Below are positions 42,118 to 51,207 of a stretch of 64,000 bases of DNA, in pieces. Source of the DNA: Halorubrum distributum JCM 10118 (GTDB lineage Archaea; Halobacteriota; Halobacteria; Halobacteriales; Haloferacaceae). The stretch covers positions 21,766 to 85,765 of the forward strand of contig NZ_AOJN01000039.1 in assembly GCF_000337335.1 (NCBI RefSeq), read 5' to 3'. Each line of letters opens with the position of its first letter. Positions within the stretch are counted from its first letter, which is position 1. Position numbers and translations under genes: made by a program. The notes under the pieces are model-generated. The model was given only the letters and a program-made list of their open reading frames with translations, was not told the origin of the DNA and made no database searches.

Positions 42118-42410
42118 GCCTTCGGATCCGCGAGCGCCCGTGAAAAGCCGTTCGTTCCGGCCGCCGCCCGCGACCGCGACGGGGCGCCGCCGGTGCCGCC
42201 GGTGCCGCTCCGCTCGTCGGGCCGGCTCGCGACGGCGCGGCCGAGGCGCGCGCGAGCTAAATCGCTGACTGACTGGTCAGTCCAGCGGCCGGTTACCGGT
42301 GTTTTTTGCTGTATTATGGCGCGAAATGCGGCCGTTTTTACCGGTAAACGGCGCTCAGACGGCCATGCTCCATCAACATTTATGAGCGTGTGCGGTTTCG
42401 AATCGTAACG
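42118..42410. promoter_or_regulatory. Upstream region of small HTH gene with two inverted repeats
   Basis: This 293-bp gap holds ACTGAC-TG-GTCAGT (42268-42281), which extends to an imperfect hairpin flanked by CGCTG/CAGCG. It also holds the perfect 12-bp palindrome TTTACCGGTAAA (42337-42348). The half-site TTACCGG occurs again at 42293-42299. The TATA-like CATTTATG near 42378-42385 serves the HTH gene. The first 120 bp upstream of the EMC6-like gene show nothing notable. Confidence 0.5.
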
Positions 42411-42692
42411 ATGGAAGGAACTCAAACGGAGGGGCTCGACGACCTCCCACCGAGCGCCAAACTCGTCTTCAAGGTGCTCGAGTACAACGGACCGTTGACC
42501 CAGAAGGGGATCGTCCAAGAGTCGATGCTGTCGGCCCGCACCGTCCGATACGCGCTCGAACGGCTCGAGGGGATCGGCGTCGTCGACGAGGACGTCTACT
42601 TCGCGGACGCCAGACAGAACCTCTACAAGCTCACGGAACCGGCTCAGGAGTTCACCGCCGACGAGAGCGAGGCCTCCTGCACCGCCGACTGA
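42411..42692 (+). CDS. Small winged-helix transcriptional regulator
   Basis: 93 residues. PPSAKLVFKVLEYNGPLTQKGIVQESMLSARTVRYALERLEGIGVVDEDVYFADARQNLYKLT is a MarR/TrmB-like winged helix; SARTVRYALERL is the recognition helix. There is no ligand domain. Similar small haloarchaeal regulators are common, but targets are unknown. The start is ATG 42411, about 30 nt after a TATA-like box, giving a leaderless transcript. Palindromes in the upstream gap are candidate operators, possibly autoregulatory. Confidence 0.88.
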   Translation: MEGTQTEGLDDLPPSAKLVFKVLEYNGPLTQKGIVQESMLSARTVRYALERLEGIGVVDEDVYFADARQNLYKLTEPAQEFTADESEASCTAD

Positions 42693-42794
42693 CGCTCCGT
42701 TTCCCGTCGTCCGCACGGCCTCCGTTTTTACGCATCCGCACTGGCGAGTGCGAGCGGCGCGTCTCCGTCGCGCCTGTCGCTCCGCGGCGTCCGG

Positions 42795-43100
42795 CTACTC
42801 CGGCCGCTCCGCCCCGCCCTCGCGTGCGCCGCGGACCGCCGCCGCTATCGTGAGGGCGACCGCCACCGACAGCGCCGACGTCGCCGCCAGCACGAACGCG
42901 AGCAGGAGGAACCAGACGTCCGGGCCGAACAGCGGGTAGTCGCGCGTGTCTATCACCGGTCCGAGCAGCTCGAAAGTCCTGACGAGGTACAAAACCGCCG
43001 CAAGCAGCGCGCCGGCCGCCGCGCCGACGCGGACGTTGCGGTAAAACGACAGCGACTCCAGGAGAACCAGCATCGGCGGCTTCGAACTGTCCTCGCTCAC
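42795..43100 (-). CDS. Small membrane protein
   Basis: 101 residues with a GTG start at 43100 (read MSEDSSKPPMLVLLESLSFYRNVRVG). Two or three hydrophobic segments: about 27-45, 61-85. The tail is charged (RGAREGGAERPE). It resembles uncharacterised haloarchaeal membrane proteins; I do not recognise a function. Longer in-frame starts reach 43529 but overlap the divergent dehydrogenase gene and show low-complexity Ser/Thr/Ala sequence, so they are rejected. Its promoter region is shared with that gene. Confidence 0.75.
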   Translation of the reverse strand: MSEDSSKPPMLVLLESLSFYRNVRVGAAAGALLAAVLYLVRTFELLGPVIDTRDYPLFGPDVWFLLLAFVLAATSALSVAVALTIAAAVRGAREGGAERPE

Positions 43101-43242
43101 GGGGAGTCGTACGGCCGGCGACCGCAAAGAGCCATCGGAACGCGCCGCGCCCCTCCGAGGTCCATCACGATCGAAACGGACGTACGAGGGCCTGACGGCG
43201 TCAGTGACAGCCGTCAAGTGGGTCGGGGGCGAACCGCGGCGC

Positions 43243-44217
43243 ATGCCCAGAGTCGTGCTGTCGGCGTTCCCGATGATAGACCCCGAGACGTACCGCGAGG
43301 TCCTCGCCGACGCCGTCGACGAGCCGGTCGAGGTCGAAGTCGCGGAGATGGGGTCGACGGAGCGGCTGATCGAGGCGGCGGCCGGCGCCGACGCGGTCGT
43401 CACCGACATCAACACGCCGGTCACCGAGGCGGCGCTCGACGCCGCCGACGTCGACGTCGTGGTACGGTCGGCGGTCGGCGTCGACAACATCGACGTGGTC
43501 GCGGCCGCGGAACGCGGCGTCACCGTCACGCGCGTCCCCGACTACTGCACCGAGGAGGTGGCGACCCACTCCGTCTCGCTGCTGCTCGCCTGCCTGCGAT
43601 CGCTGAAGCCGTACGACGACGCGGTCGCGGCCGGCGGGTGGAGTTGGGAAGCCGGCGTCCCGACTCGGCGCGTGAGCGCGTCGACCGTCGGACTGCTCTC
43701 GTTCGGCCCGATCGCGAAGCGGGCGGCCGAGCAGCTCTCCGGGTTCGGCGCCGACCTCGTCGCGTACGACCCGTTCGTCGACGCGGAGGAGATGGCCGAC
43801 TACGGCGTCGAGAAGGTCGACTTCGACGCGTTGTTCGACAGGGCCGACCACGTCGGCGTCTACGCGCCCCTGACGGACGCGACGCGCGGGATCGTCGACG
43901 CGGACGCGCTGGCGCGGCTGAGCGAGGACTCGGTCGTCGTCAACGTGAGCCGCGGCCCGGTCGTCGACGCCGAGGCCCTGCTCGACGCGCTGGAGGCGGA
44001 CGAGGTCAAGGCCGCCGGCCTCGACGTGCTCGCCGAGGAGCCGCCCGAGGACGACCCACTCGTCGGCCGCGACGATACCGTGGTCACGCCGCACGCGGCG
44101 TGGTACAGCGAGGAGGCGAGAGACGACCTGAACCGGAGCGGCGCCGCCGACGTGGCGGCCGTGTTGAACGGCGAGACGCCCGACGGTCGGGTCGACCCCG
44201 ACGCGGACTGGCTGTAG
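43243..44217 (+). CDS. D-2-hydroxyacid dehydrogenase family protein, CtBP-like
   Basis: 324 residues. VVVRSAVGVDNIDVVAAAERGVTVTRVPDYCTEEVATHSVSLLLACLR is the conserved hinge; the Rossmann motif reads VGLLSFGPIAKRAAEQL, where most members have GxGxxG, so one glycine is Ser. The substrate and catalytic residues appear: R (VNVSRGPVVDAEAL), E (AEEPPEDDPL) and H (VTPHAAWYSEEA). The family oxidises or reduces 2-hydroxyacids with NAD. The start is ATG 43243; GTG 43204 gives an unsupported N-terminal extension. The substrate is not known. Confidence 0.9.
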   Translation: MPRVVLSAFPMIDPETYREVLADAVDEPVEVEVAEMGSTERLIEAAAGADAVVTDINTPVTEAALDAADVDVVVRSAVGVDNIDVVAAAERGVTVTRVPDYCTEEVATHSVSLLLACLRSLKPYDDAVAAGGWSWEAGVPTRRVSASTVGLLSFGPIAKRAAEQLSGFGADLVAYDPFVDAEEMADYGVEKVDFDALFDRADHVGVYAPLTDATRGIVDADALARLSEDSVVVNVSRGPVVDAEALLDALEADEVKAAGLDVLAEEPPEDDPLVGRDDTVVTPHAAWYSEEARDDLNRSGAADVAAVLNGETPDGRVDPDADWL

Positions 44218-44254
44218 GCACCGCAGCGGGTCGCGAGAGGAGCGGCGAGGCTGG

Positions 44255-45097
44255 CTACAGGCGGTCGAGCGCGTCGAAGTCGTCGTCGAGGTCGTCGTCG
44301 AAGTCGTCGTCCGCGCCCGAGTCGCCGCTCCCGTCCGAACCGCTGGGGGCGGTGGGGTCGCCGCCGTCGCTGCCCGGATAGCTCGCGTCGAGCCCCGCGG
44401 CGAGGCCGGGGCCGAGGTCGTAGGTGTCTCGAACCGTCTGCGCGAGGACGCCGTCGCGGTCGAAGACGACGTAGACGGCGACGAACTCGTGTTCCGCGGG
44501 GCGTAACACGAACACCTCTCGCGGGTCGTCGCCGTCCCGTGAATCGTTCACGCGCGCGACGAGCGGTTCGATCGGGAGCCGCCCCGTCCGAACCTCGTCG
44601 AAGGTGTCGCTGCCGGGCGCATCGGCGAAGAGGTATAAGGCGCCGTTGGGGTCGCCGTCGTTCGAGCGGGTCGTGATCGAGCCGACGGGCTCCCCTTCGG
44701 CGCGGATCTGCCGCCAGGTCTCGACGGCCGCCTCGAACATCCCCTCGACGCCGTCGGCGAAGCGGAACCGCGTCTCGCGGACGACGTCGACCTCGCGGAA
44801 GCGCGCGGAGCCGTCGGTCCACGCCAGCGTCGCGTCGACGACGAACCCGGGGCGGAGCGCGTCGACGGCCTCGGCGAGGTCGCCCTCGTACCCCTCCGCG
44901 GTGGCGTAGAGGGGGTCGAAGCGGTCCTCGGCGTCGGGGGCCGTCGGGTCGACCGGCTCGTCCGCAAGTTCGACGAGGACGAACTCCTCGGCGTCGTCGG
45001 GGGTCGCGGCCGAGTCGGCCCCGTCCGACTCGTCGTCGATGTCCGGCCGCCGGCGGCGGTCGTGAACGCGGAACCGGCCGCTCGTCGTCGGGTCCAT
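44255..45097 (-). CDS. Uncharacterised haloarchaeal protein, DUF6663-like
   Basis: 280 residues. A folded central part (about 55-230) includes VVDATLAWTDGSARFREVDVVRETRFRFADGVEGMFEAAVETWRQIRAEGEPVGSITTRSNDGDPNGALYLFADAPG and EHEFVAVYVVFDRDGVLAQTVRDTYDLGPGL. Both ends are disordered; the C-terminal tail is very acidic (DDDFDDDLDDDFDALDRL). I recognise no enzymatic motif. It looks like the haloarchaeal DUF6663 family, from memory only. The ATG at 45097 has the usual short promoter region shared with the divergent methyltransferase gene. Confidence 0.8.
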   Translation of the reverse strand: MDPTTSGRFRVHDRRRRPDIDDESDGADSAATPDDAEEFVLVELADEPVDPTAPDAEDRFDPLYATAEGYEGDLAEAVDALRPGFVVDATLAWTDGSARFREVDVVRETRFRFADGVEGMFEAAVETWRQIRAEGEPVGSITTRSNDGDPNGALYLFADAPGSDTFDEVRTGRLPIEPLVARVNDSRDGDDPREVFVLRPAEHEFVAVYVVFDRDGVLAQTVRDTYDLGPGLAAGLDASYPGSDGGDPTAPSGSDGSGDSGADDDFDDDLDDDFDALDRL

Positions 45098-45239
45098 ATC
45101 CGACGATGGGACGGCGGCCGGAAAAGCCGGTCGGAAGCGGACCGGTGCGGTCGTCCCCTGGGCCTCGGCCGGGGATCCGACTCGGATCCCGCTCCCGGAT
45201 CCGTGTCGTTATGGGGCCGCCGGCCCAAGGAACCGGTAA

Positions 45240-45929
45240 ATGGGGATCCTCGAGGACAAGTCGAACGCCCGGCTCTTCTACAAGTACCTCTCGAAGGTGT
45301 ACGACCGGATCAACCGTTTCAACTGGAACGAGGAGATGCGGGCGGAGGCGCTCTCGTGGCTGGAGTTCGGCGACGACCCGACGGTGCTCGACGTTGGCTG
45401 CGGGACCGGGTTCGGCACCGAGGGACTGCTCGAACACGCCGACGACGTCCACGGGCTCGACCAGAGCGTCCACCAGATGGAGAAGGCGTTCGAGAAGTTC
45501 GGGAAGCACGACAGGGTGAACTTCTACCGGGGCGACGCCGAGCGGCTCCCGTTCCGCGACGACGCGTTCGACGTGGTCTGGTCGTCCGGCTCCATCGAGT
45601 ACTGGCCGAACCCCGTCGAGGGGCTGCGCGAGCTCCGGCGGGTCGCGAAGCCGGGCGGCCAGGTGCTCGTCGTCGGGCCCGACTACCCGCACAACCCGAT
45701 CCTCCAGCGGGTGGCGGACGCGATCATGCTGTTCTACGACGCCGACGAGGCCGACCGGATGTTCGAGGCGGCCGGCTACGAGGAGTTCGAACACCACATC
45801 CAGCGGGCGACGCCCCAGAGTCCGAGAGCGATCACGACCGTCGCTCGCGTCCCGGGCAGCGACGAGGGGGTCGACGGTTCGGCGGCGGGCGCCGAGGAGT
45901 CCGCGTCGACGGCGCCAGACGCCGAGTAG
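45240..45929 (+). CDS. Quinone methyltransferase, MPBQ/MSBQ/MenG-like
   Basis: 229 residues. SNARLFYKYLSKVYDRINRFNWNEEMRAEAL resembles the N terminus of UbiE/VTE3-type quinone methyltransferases. SAM motif I is VLDVGCGTGFGTEGLLEHA, then VHGLDQSVHQMEKA, FRDDAFDVVWSSGSIEYWPNPVEGLREL and PGGQVLVVGPDYPHNP. In haloarchaea it probably C-methylates a menaquinone precursor. The C-terminal 25 residues are an acidic tail with no structure. The start ATG follows the GC-rich gap without a long leader. Confidence 0.9.
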   Translation: MGILEDKSNARLFYKYLSKVYDRINRFNWNEEMRAEALSWLEFGDDPTVLDVGCGTGFGTEGLLEHADDVHGLDQSVHQMEKAFEKFGKHDRVNFYRGDAERLPFRDDAFDVVWSSGSIEYWPNPVEGLRELRRVAKPGGQVLVVGPDYPHNPILQRVADAIMLFYDADEADRMFEAAGYEEFEHHIQRATPQSPRAITTVARVPGSDEGVDGSAAGAEESASTAPDAE

Positions 45930-45964
45930 CGGCGTCGGAACCGATCCGTCCGAGACGCGCGTTC

Positions 45965-46441
45965 TCACCCCGAGTCGACGAACGCCTCCAGCGTCGCGAC
46001 CGGCCGGCCGTCGGCCGTGATTTCGACGGTGACTCGCCGGCCTGGTTCGAGCGTCGGGTCGTTGGTGTCCGCGACGCGGAACGTCGCCGTCTCTCCGGCG
46101 CGCAGCGTGTCGCCGCCCGCGGAGTTGAACGCCCCCGTCGGTCCGGGATGGAAGCCCGCGGCCGAGAAGAACGGGACCGGCGGCTGTTCGTCGAGCGGTT
46201 CGCCGTCGACGCTGACGCGGATCGTCACCGCGGAGGCGTCGATCGGGTCGCCGCCGCGGTGGTCGATCGCGATCCGGTCGTCGGTCGCCGACAACGACAG
46301 GGCCGCCGACGGCGGCACCGTCGCGGTCGGGCCGTCGAGCGTGGCGGCCGCGACGCCGCCGGCCAACACGACCGTGATCGCGATGAGCAGCACGCCCGCG
46401 ACGGGCGCCATCCCTCGGGCGCGACGGACGACTGGTGGCAC
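45965..46441 (-). CDS. Archaeal type IV pilin-like protein
   Basis: 158 residues. A class III (prepilin peptidase PibD) signal is visible: RRARG followed by MAPVAGVLLIAITVVLAGGVAAATL, an uncharged hydrophobic stretch of about 20 residues. The remaining 120 residues are beta-rich (VTIRVSVDGEPLDEQPPVPFFSAAGF, TLEPGRRVTVEI) as in haloarchaeal DUF1628-type pilins. It would form or join surface pili, or be a pilin-like exported subunit. It lies 64 nt downstream of the exported protein gene on the same strand. Confidence 0.85.
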   Translation of the reverse strand: MPPVVRRARGMAPVAGVLLIAITVVLAGGVAAATLDGPTATVPPSAALSLSATDDRIAIDHRGGDPIDASAVTIRVSVDGEPLDEQPPVPFFSAAGFHPGPTGAFNSAGGDTLRAGETATFRVADTNDPTLEPGRRVTVEITADGRPVATLEAFVDSG

Positions 46442-46505
46442 GGCGGCACTGCGGCGGTTTCGGGTAAAAGGGTCGGCCCGGGCGGCGACGCCCCGAGTCG
46501 GGCCG

Positions 46506-47813
46506 TCACTCGTCGTCGACCGGCCGCGGCGTCGGGAGGGGCTCGATGTCGCCGAGGACGACGACGCGGGGCTCGTCGACGACCGTGATGCGGTACGTCT
46601 CGGCCGGCGAGAGCGTCCGGACGACCCCCTCCTCGTCGGTCGTCCCGATCGTCTGGCTGTCGCCGTCGCCCACCGACTTGGTGACGGTGACGTCGGGGAC
46701 CGGCTCGCCAGTCTCGTCGTCGAGGACGGTCACGGTCACCGGGCCGCCGGGATACGTCCGTTCGACGGTGACGTTGAACCCGTCGCCCGCCGCCGTGACC
46801 GGCTCGCTGTCGGGGAACGCGGACAGGTCGATGCGCTGGTGTTCGACGAACACCTGCTCGGTGCCGCCGCTGACGAACGTCCGGAGCGTTCCGACCTCGT
46901 GCGGGATGGTGATCCGCTGGACGGAGCCCGCGCCGAACGCGTCCGGCTCGCGGAGCGCGGCCGTCTCGGGGTAGGCCGCCTCCGTCATCTCGATCGCCGC
47001 GTCGTTCGAGATGTCGCCGCCGCCGCGGTCCCAGCGATCAGTTCGGAACACCTCGCGGACGTACTCGCCGTCGACGACCGTCGCGAGCACGACGGCGCCC
47101 TGACTCGACGCGACGTACAGCTCGTTCGGTGAGGACTGGCCGCGAGCGGCCGCGAGCGCTCGGTCGCGGACCGGCCCCTCGTACACCTGGAGCGCCACCT
47201 GGAGCTCGTCGAGCCGGCCGGGCGAGCTGAATCCGTCCGTCGACTCGGCGAGCGCGTCGATCGCGTCGAGCCGCTCGTCGTACTCGCGGGCGGTCGCGGC
47301 CACGCGGACGAGCTCGTCGACCAGTTCGCGGTCGCTGATCTCGCCGGCCGCGTGCGCGCTGAAGGCGGCGGTCTGGCGGCTGTTCAGCGCCACCTCCGCG
47401 CGCTCGACGCGGTTGAGCTCCGCGAGGATCTGCTGTTGGCGCTCGACGCCCGCCTCGGCGCGTTCGATCCGGTCGACGACGGCCGCGGTCTCGAAGGCGG
47501 CGTCGGCGTCGGCGGTTGCGAACCCGAGCGACGACCCGAGGTCCGGGCCGCGAGTGTACGCGCTGACGCGCGTCTCCGCCCCGGGCGGCGTCGAGAGCGT
47601 CCGGAACGTGAGGTTCGCCGTGTCGATCTGCGGCGTCGTCTGTCCGGTGACGGTCGATGCCGAATCGGCGGACAGCGGGGAGTCGACGGGACCGGCCGAA
47701 TCGGTGGACGGGGCCGAATCGGTGGACGGCGAGACGGCGCCGGGCGCGGTGACGCCGGCGACCGGGGCCACGAGCAGCAGGACCGCGACCGCGGCGATGG
47801 GGAGGGCTCTCAT
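46506..47813 (-). CDS. Secreted protein of haloarchaeal DUF7096/DUF7094 type
   Basis: 435 residues. A Sec signal peptide (MRALPIAAVAVLLLVAPVAGVTA) precedes a Ser/Thr/Asp-rich segment. A helical region follows (about 100-215, RIERAEAGVERQQQILAELNRVERAEVALNSRQ). The C-terminal part is beta-rich and ends with a carboxypeptidase-regulatory-like strand pattern VTVTVLDDETGEPVPDVTVTKSVGDGDSQTIGTTDEEGVV. No transmembrane anchor is seen at the end. The function is unknown. It is divergent from the gene for an exported, membrane-anchored HTH protein; the pair probably shares control. Confidence 0.82.
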   Translation of the reverse strand: MRALPIAAVAVLLLVAPVAGVTAPGAVSPSTDSAPSTDSAGPVDSPLSADSASTVTGQTTPQIDTANLTFRTLSTPPGAETRVSAYTRGPDLGSSLGFATADADAAFETAAVVDRIERAEAGVERQQQILAELNRVERAEVALNSRQTAAFSAHAAGEISDRELVDELVRVAATAREYDERLDAIDALAESTDGFSSPGRLDELQVALQVYEGPVRDRALAAARGQSSPNELYVASSQGAVVLATVVDGEYVREVFRTDRWDRGGGDISNDAAIEMTEAAYPETAALREPDAFGAGSVQRITIPHEVGTLRTFVSGGTEQVFVEHQRIDLSAFPDSEPVTAAGDGFNVTVERTYPGGPVTVTVLDDETGEPVPDVTVTKSVGDGDSQTIGTTDEEGVVRTLSPAETYRITVVDEPRVVVLGDIEPLPTPRPVDDE

Positions 47814-48028
47814 CGTCTTGGAGTTCGACCCGCGACACAAAAAGTCCACCCACTGCGGTCGCCCGGCGGGTCGTGCGGCCGGGCGTCGCGGGCGAACCGC
47901 GGCCGGTGGAGCCGCGCGGGTCGGCGTCGGGGGCAAACGGGGGTCCGGCAGCCGAACTCGTTCCAGAATCCTGTCAAAAAACAGCGTATGGAAAGCGTTT
48001 TGCCCGGCGCGCGAGTGGCCCGAGACGT

Positions 48029-49303
48029 ATGCGGAACCCCGCCTTTCGCGCGCTCTTGGTCGCTGTCGTCGCGCTCGCGCTGGTCGCGAGCGCCGGCGGC
48101 GCGGCCGACGGTGCGACCACGACCCCCTCCCCCCTCGCCGCGGACGACGCCCCGGCCCACGTGCCGGCCGTCGGTGACGAACCGCGCGTCCGCGAGTCGG
48201 TCGACGACCGCTCGACGACGGTCCGCCAGCAGACCGGCGACGGCATCACGTCGCCGTCGACGACGCGGATCCGACTCGCGTTGAACTCCGACCGCAGCGC
48301 CGACTGGACCGTCGTGGTCCGGTACTCGCTGGCGGACGAGAACGAGACGAGGGTGTTCAGAGACGCCGGCGACCGCTTCCTCGACGGCGAGGTCGGCCCG
48401 AGCGCGGAGCTGTTCGAGGGGTTCCGCCGCGAGGCGAACCGGAACGTCGACCGGTCGATGGCGATCGAGAACGTCGAACGCGAGGTCGTCGTCCACGAGG
48501 ACCCGGGCGAGTTCGACGTCGCCACGGAGGATGCGGTCGCGGTCGGCGAGCTCCGGCTCCGCTTCACCTGGACGTCGTTTCTGGCGCAGGACGGCGAGAG
48601 CCTCGTCCTCGGGGACGCGCTGACGACGCCCGGTAACGAGACGTGGCTCCGCAGCCTCGAGGCGAGCCAGACGCTGGAGGTGGCGACGCCGGAGGGGTAC
48701 ACGGTCACCGGAACGCCGAGCAGCGCCGTGACGCAGCTCTCGGACGGCGACGTGATCATCGAGGGCCCCCAGACGTTCGAGGGAGGCGAGCCCGTGGTGA
48801 TAGTGTACGGGCCCGCGGGGGCGGGCGCGCCGTGGACGATGCTGATGGCCGCGATCGTGCTCGCGGCTGCCCTCGTGGCCGGGAGCGTTGTCGGGTACCG
48901 CCGGATCAACGACGAGGAGAGCGGGCCGGACGAGTCGGCCGCGAACGGCGGTGAGCGCGCGGCGAGCGGCGCCGAGCGGGACCCGACCGGCGACCCGGGC
49001 GCGGGCGGTGCTCCGGAGACCGGCGGCGGCGCGTCCGCGGCCGAAGCGGCGGACGACGACGAGGAGGACCTCTCGCTGCTCTCGGACGAGGAGCGCGTCG
49101 AGCGGCTCCTCGACGCGAACGGCGGCCGGATGCGGCAGGCCGACATCGTCGCCGAGACCGGGTGGTCGGACGCGAAGGTGTCGCAACTGCTCTCGGCGAT
49201 GGCCGACGAGGGGCGCGTCGAGAAGCTCCGGCTCGGCCGGGAGAACCTCATCTCGCTGCCCGACGACGAGGCGGGCGGGGACGACGCAGGCGAAGACGAG
49301 TAG
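48029..49303 (+). CDS. Exported-domain membrane protein with cytoplasmic winged HTH
   Basis: 424 residues. The signal peptide is MRNPAFRALLVAVVALALVASAGGAADG. An extracytoplasmic beta-rich domain of about 240 residues (DUF7345-like; LNSDRSADWTVVVRYSLADENETRVF) follows. A single membrane segment at about 272-291 (WTMLMAAIVLAAALVAGSVVGY) precedes an acidic linker. At the C terminus (about 350-412) is a winged HTH: LLSDEERVERLLDANGGRMRQADIVAETGWSDAKVSQLLSAMADEGRVEKLRLGRENLISL. It is a one-component transmembrane regulator candidate, sensing outside and binding DNA inside. Confidence 0.88.
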   Translation: MRNPAFRALLVAVVALALVASAGGAADGATTTPSPLAADDAPAHVPAVGDEPRVRESVDDRSTTVRQQTGDGITSPSTTRIRLALNSDRSADWTVVVRYSLADENETRVFRDAGDRFLDGEVGPSAELFEGFRREANRNVDRSMAIENVEREVVVHEDPGEFDVATEDAVAVGELRLRFTWTSFLAQDGESLVLGDALTTPGNETWLRSLEASQTLEVATPEGYTVTGTPSSAVTQLSDGDVIIEGPQTFEGGEPVVIVYGPAGAGAPWTMLMAAIVLAAALVAGSVVGYRRINDEESGPDESAANGGERAASGAERDPTGDPGAGGAPETGGGASAAEAADDDEEDLSLLSDEERVERLLDANGGRMRQADIVAETGWSDAKVSQLLSAMADEGRVEKLRLGRENLISLPDDEAGGDDAGEDE

Positions 49304-49388
49304 CGACCCGATCGCGGCGCGCGGAAACCGCTGGTCCGCCGTCGCCCGTTCCGAAAACCATTACAGGGCGAGCGACCGAGTATCGATC

Positions 49389-50177
49389 ATGAAAGTTCTG
49401 GTGACCGTCAAGGAGGTCGCGGAGGCGGACGACGACTTCGCCATCGAGGGGACCGACATCGCCGAGTCCGACCTCGAGTACGACCTGAACGAGTGGGACG
49501 ACTACGCCGTCGAGGCCGCCGTCCAGCTCGCCGAGGCCGGGATCGCGGACGAGGTCGTGACCGTCACCGTCGGGCCGGAGCGCGCCGAGGAGACGATCCG
49601 CATGGCGCTCGCGAAGGGCGCCGACCGCGCGGTCCGCGTCTGGGACGAGGCGCTCGACGGCGGGTTCGCCGACGTCGCCTCGAAGGTCGCCCTGTTCGAG
49701 GCGGTCGTCGACGAGGAGGAGCCGGACCTGGTCCTCGGCGGCGTCCAGGCCGCGGACACCGGCTTCGGCGCGACGGGCGTCGCGCTCGCGGAGCGGATCG
49801 GCTTCGAGCACGCCGCGGTCGTTAACCACCTCGACGTCGACGCGGACGCGGGCGTGGCGCACGTCCACCGAGAGCTGGAGGGCGGCGTCGAGGAGCTGAC
49901 CGACGTCGACCTCCCGGCCGTGTTGACGGTCCAGACCGGGATCAACGAGCCGCGGTACGCGAGCCTCCGCGGGATCCGACAGGCCCAGCGCAAGGAGATC
50001 GCCGCGAAGGACCTGTCCGACCTCGGGCTGACCGCGGACGACGTCGAGAGCGCGCTGACGATCACCGAGATGTACGAGCCGGAGAGCGAGTCCGACGCGG
50101 AGATCATCGAGGGCGACGCGGGCGAGTCCGCGGGTCGCCTTGCCGAGGTCCTGCGGGACAAGGGGGTGGGCGCGTGA
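49389..50177 (+). CDS. etfB: Electron transfer flavoprotein subunit beta
   Basis: 262 residues. MKVLVTVKEVAEADDDFAIEG, VTVGPERAEETIRMALAKGADRAVRV (nucleotide binding) and LPAVLTVQTGINEPRYASLRGIRQAQRKEI (the conserved ETF-beta segment with docking loop) identify it. With the alpha subunit it carries electrons from acyl-CoA and other dehydrogenases to the ETF-quinone oxidoreductase. The acidic tail is haloarchaeal. The stop overlaps the etfA start by one base. The ATG at 49389 is within the usual short leader distance. Confidence 0.95.
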   Translation: MKVLVTVKEVAEADDDFAIEGTDIAESDLEYDLNEWDDYAVEAAVQLAEAGIADEVVTVTVGPERAEETIRMALAKGADRAVRVWDEALDGGFADVASKVALFEAVVDEEEPDLVLGGVQAADTGFGATGVALAERIGFEHAAVVNHLDVDADAGVAHVHRELEGGVEELTDVDLPAVLTVQTGINEPRYASLRGIRQAQRKEIAAKDLSDLGLTADDVESALTITEMYEPESESDAEIIEGDAGESAGRLAEVLRDKGVGA

Positions 50178-51124
50178 TGGCCGACGTGCTCGTCGCCGCC
50201 GAACACCGCCGCGGCGCGCTCCGGGACGTGACGTACGAGGCGATCACGGCCGGGCGAGAGCTCGCCGACGCCCGCGGCGGCGACCTCCACGTGGCCGTCG
50301 TCGGCGGCGACGTCGAGGGGTTCGCGGAGGACGTCAACCGCGAGGGCGTCGACGCCATCCACGCGGTCGACGACGGCGAGGAGTTCGACCACAACGCCTA
50401 CCAGGCGGCCGTCTCGACGCTCGCGGACCGGATCGACGCCAGCGCGGTGGTGCTGCCGAATTCCGTCAACGGGCTCGACTACGCGCCCGCCCTCGCCGAG
50501 GACCTCGGCGTCCCGGTCGTGACCGACGCGGTCGGGATCGAGTACGACGACGGGCTCACCGTCACCCGGGAGATGTACGGCTCGAAGGTCGAGACGACCG
50601 TCGACGTCGCCGGCGACCGCTTCGTGCTCACCGTCCGCGGCGGCGAGTGGCCGCCCGCGGAGGGGGTCGGCGACGCGACCGTCGAGGCGGCCGACGTGGA
50701 CATCCCCGAATCGGGCGCCCGCGTCACGGGCTTCGAGGAGGTCGGCGGCGGCGACGTCGACATCGCGGACGCCGACGTGCTCGTCTCGGTCGGCCGCGGC
50801 ATCGAGGAGGAGGAGAACCTCGAGCTCGTCGAGGAGCTCGCGGACGCGCTCGGCGCGACCCTCTCGGCCTCGCGGCCGATCGTCGACAACGGCTGGCTGC
50901 CGAAGAACCGGCAGGTGGGCCAGTCGGGGAAGGTCGTCACGCCGGACGTGTACATCGCGGTCGGCATCTCCGGCGCGGTCCAACACGTCGCCGGGATGAA
51001 GGGGTCGGACACGATAATCGCGATCAACACCGACCCGAACGCGCCCATCTTCGACATCGCCGACTACGGGATCGTCGGCGACCTCTTCGACGTGGTGCCC
51101 GAGCTGATCGACGAGTTCGCGTAG
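50177..51124 (+). CDS. etfA: Electron transfer flavoprotein subunit alpha
   Basis: 315 residues. The N-terminal domain starts MADVLVAAEHRRGALRDVTYEAITAGRELADARGG. The C-terminal FAD domain contains ADVLVSVGRGIEEEENLELVEELADALGATLSASRPIVDNGWLPKNRQVGQSGKVVTPDVYIAVGISGAVQHVAGMKGSDTIIAINTDPNAPIFDIADYGIVGD, the strongly conserved FAD-binding region. It partners etfB in one operon. I use ATG 50177; a GTG one codon earlier also exists. Its C terminus (DVVPELIDEFA) is normal. Confidence 0.96.
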   Translation: MADVLVAAEHRRGALRDVTYEAITAGRELADARGGDLHVAVVGGDVEGFAEDVNREGVDAIHAVDDGEEFDHNAYQAAVSTLADRIDASAVVLPNSVNGLDYAPALAEDLGVPVVTDAVGIEYDDGLTVTREMYGSKVETTVDVAGDRFVLTVRGGEWPPAEGVGDATVEAADVDIPESGARVTGFEEVGGGDVDIADADVLVSVGRGIEEEENLELVEELADALGATLSASRPIVDNGWLPKNRQVGQSGKVVTPDVYIAVGISGAVQHVAGMKGSDTIIAINTDPNAPIFDIADYGIVGDLFDVVPELIDEFA

Positions 51125-51207
51125 GCCGGCGGCGCGGTTCCGGCAGCAACACTCTTTGACTCCGACCGAGTACCGGGCGGTCCGACGGCGACCGCCGTCG
51201 CGTCACG

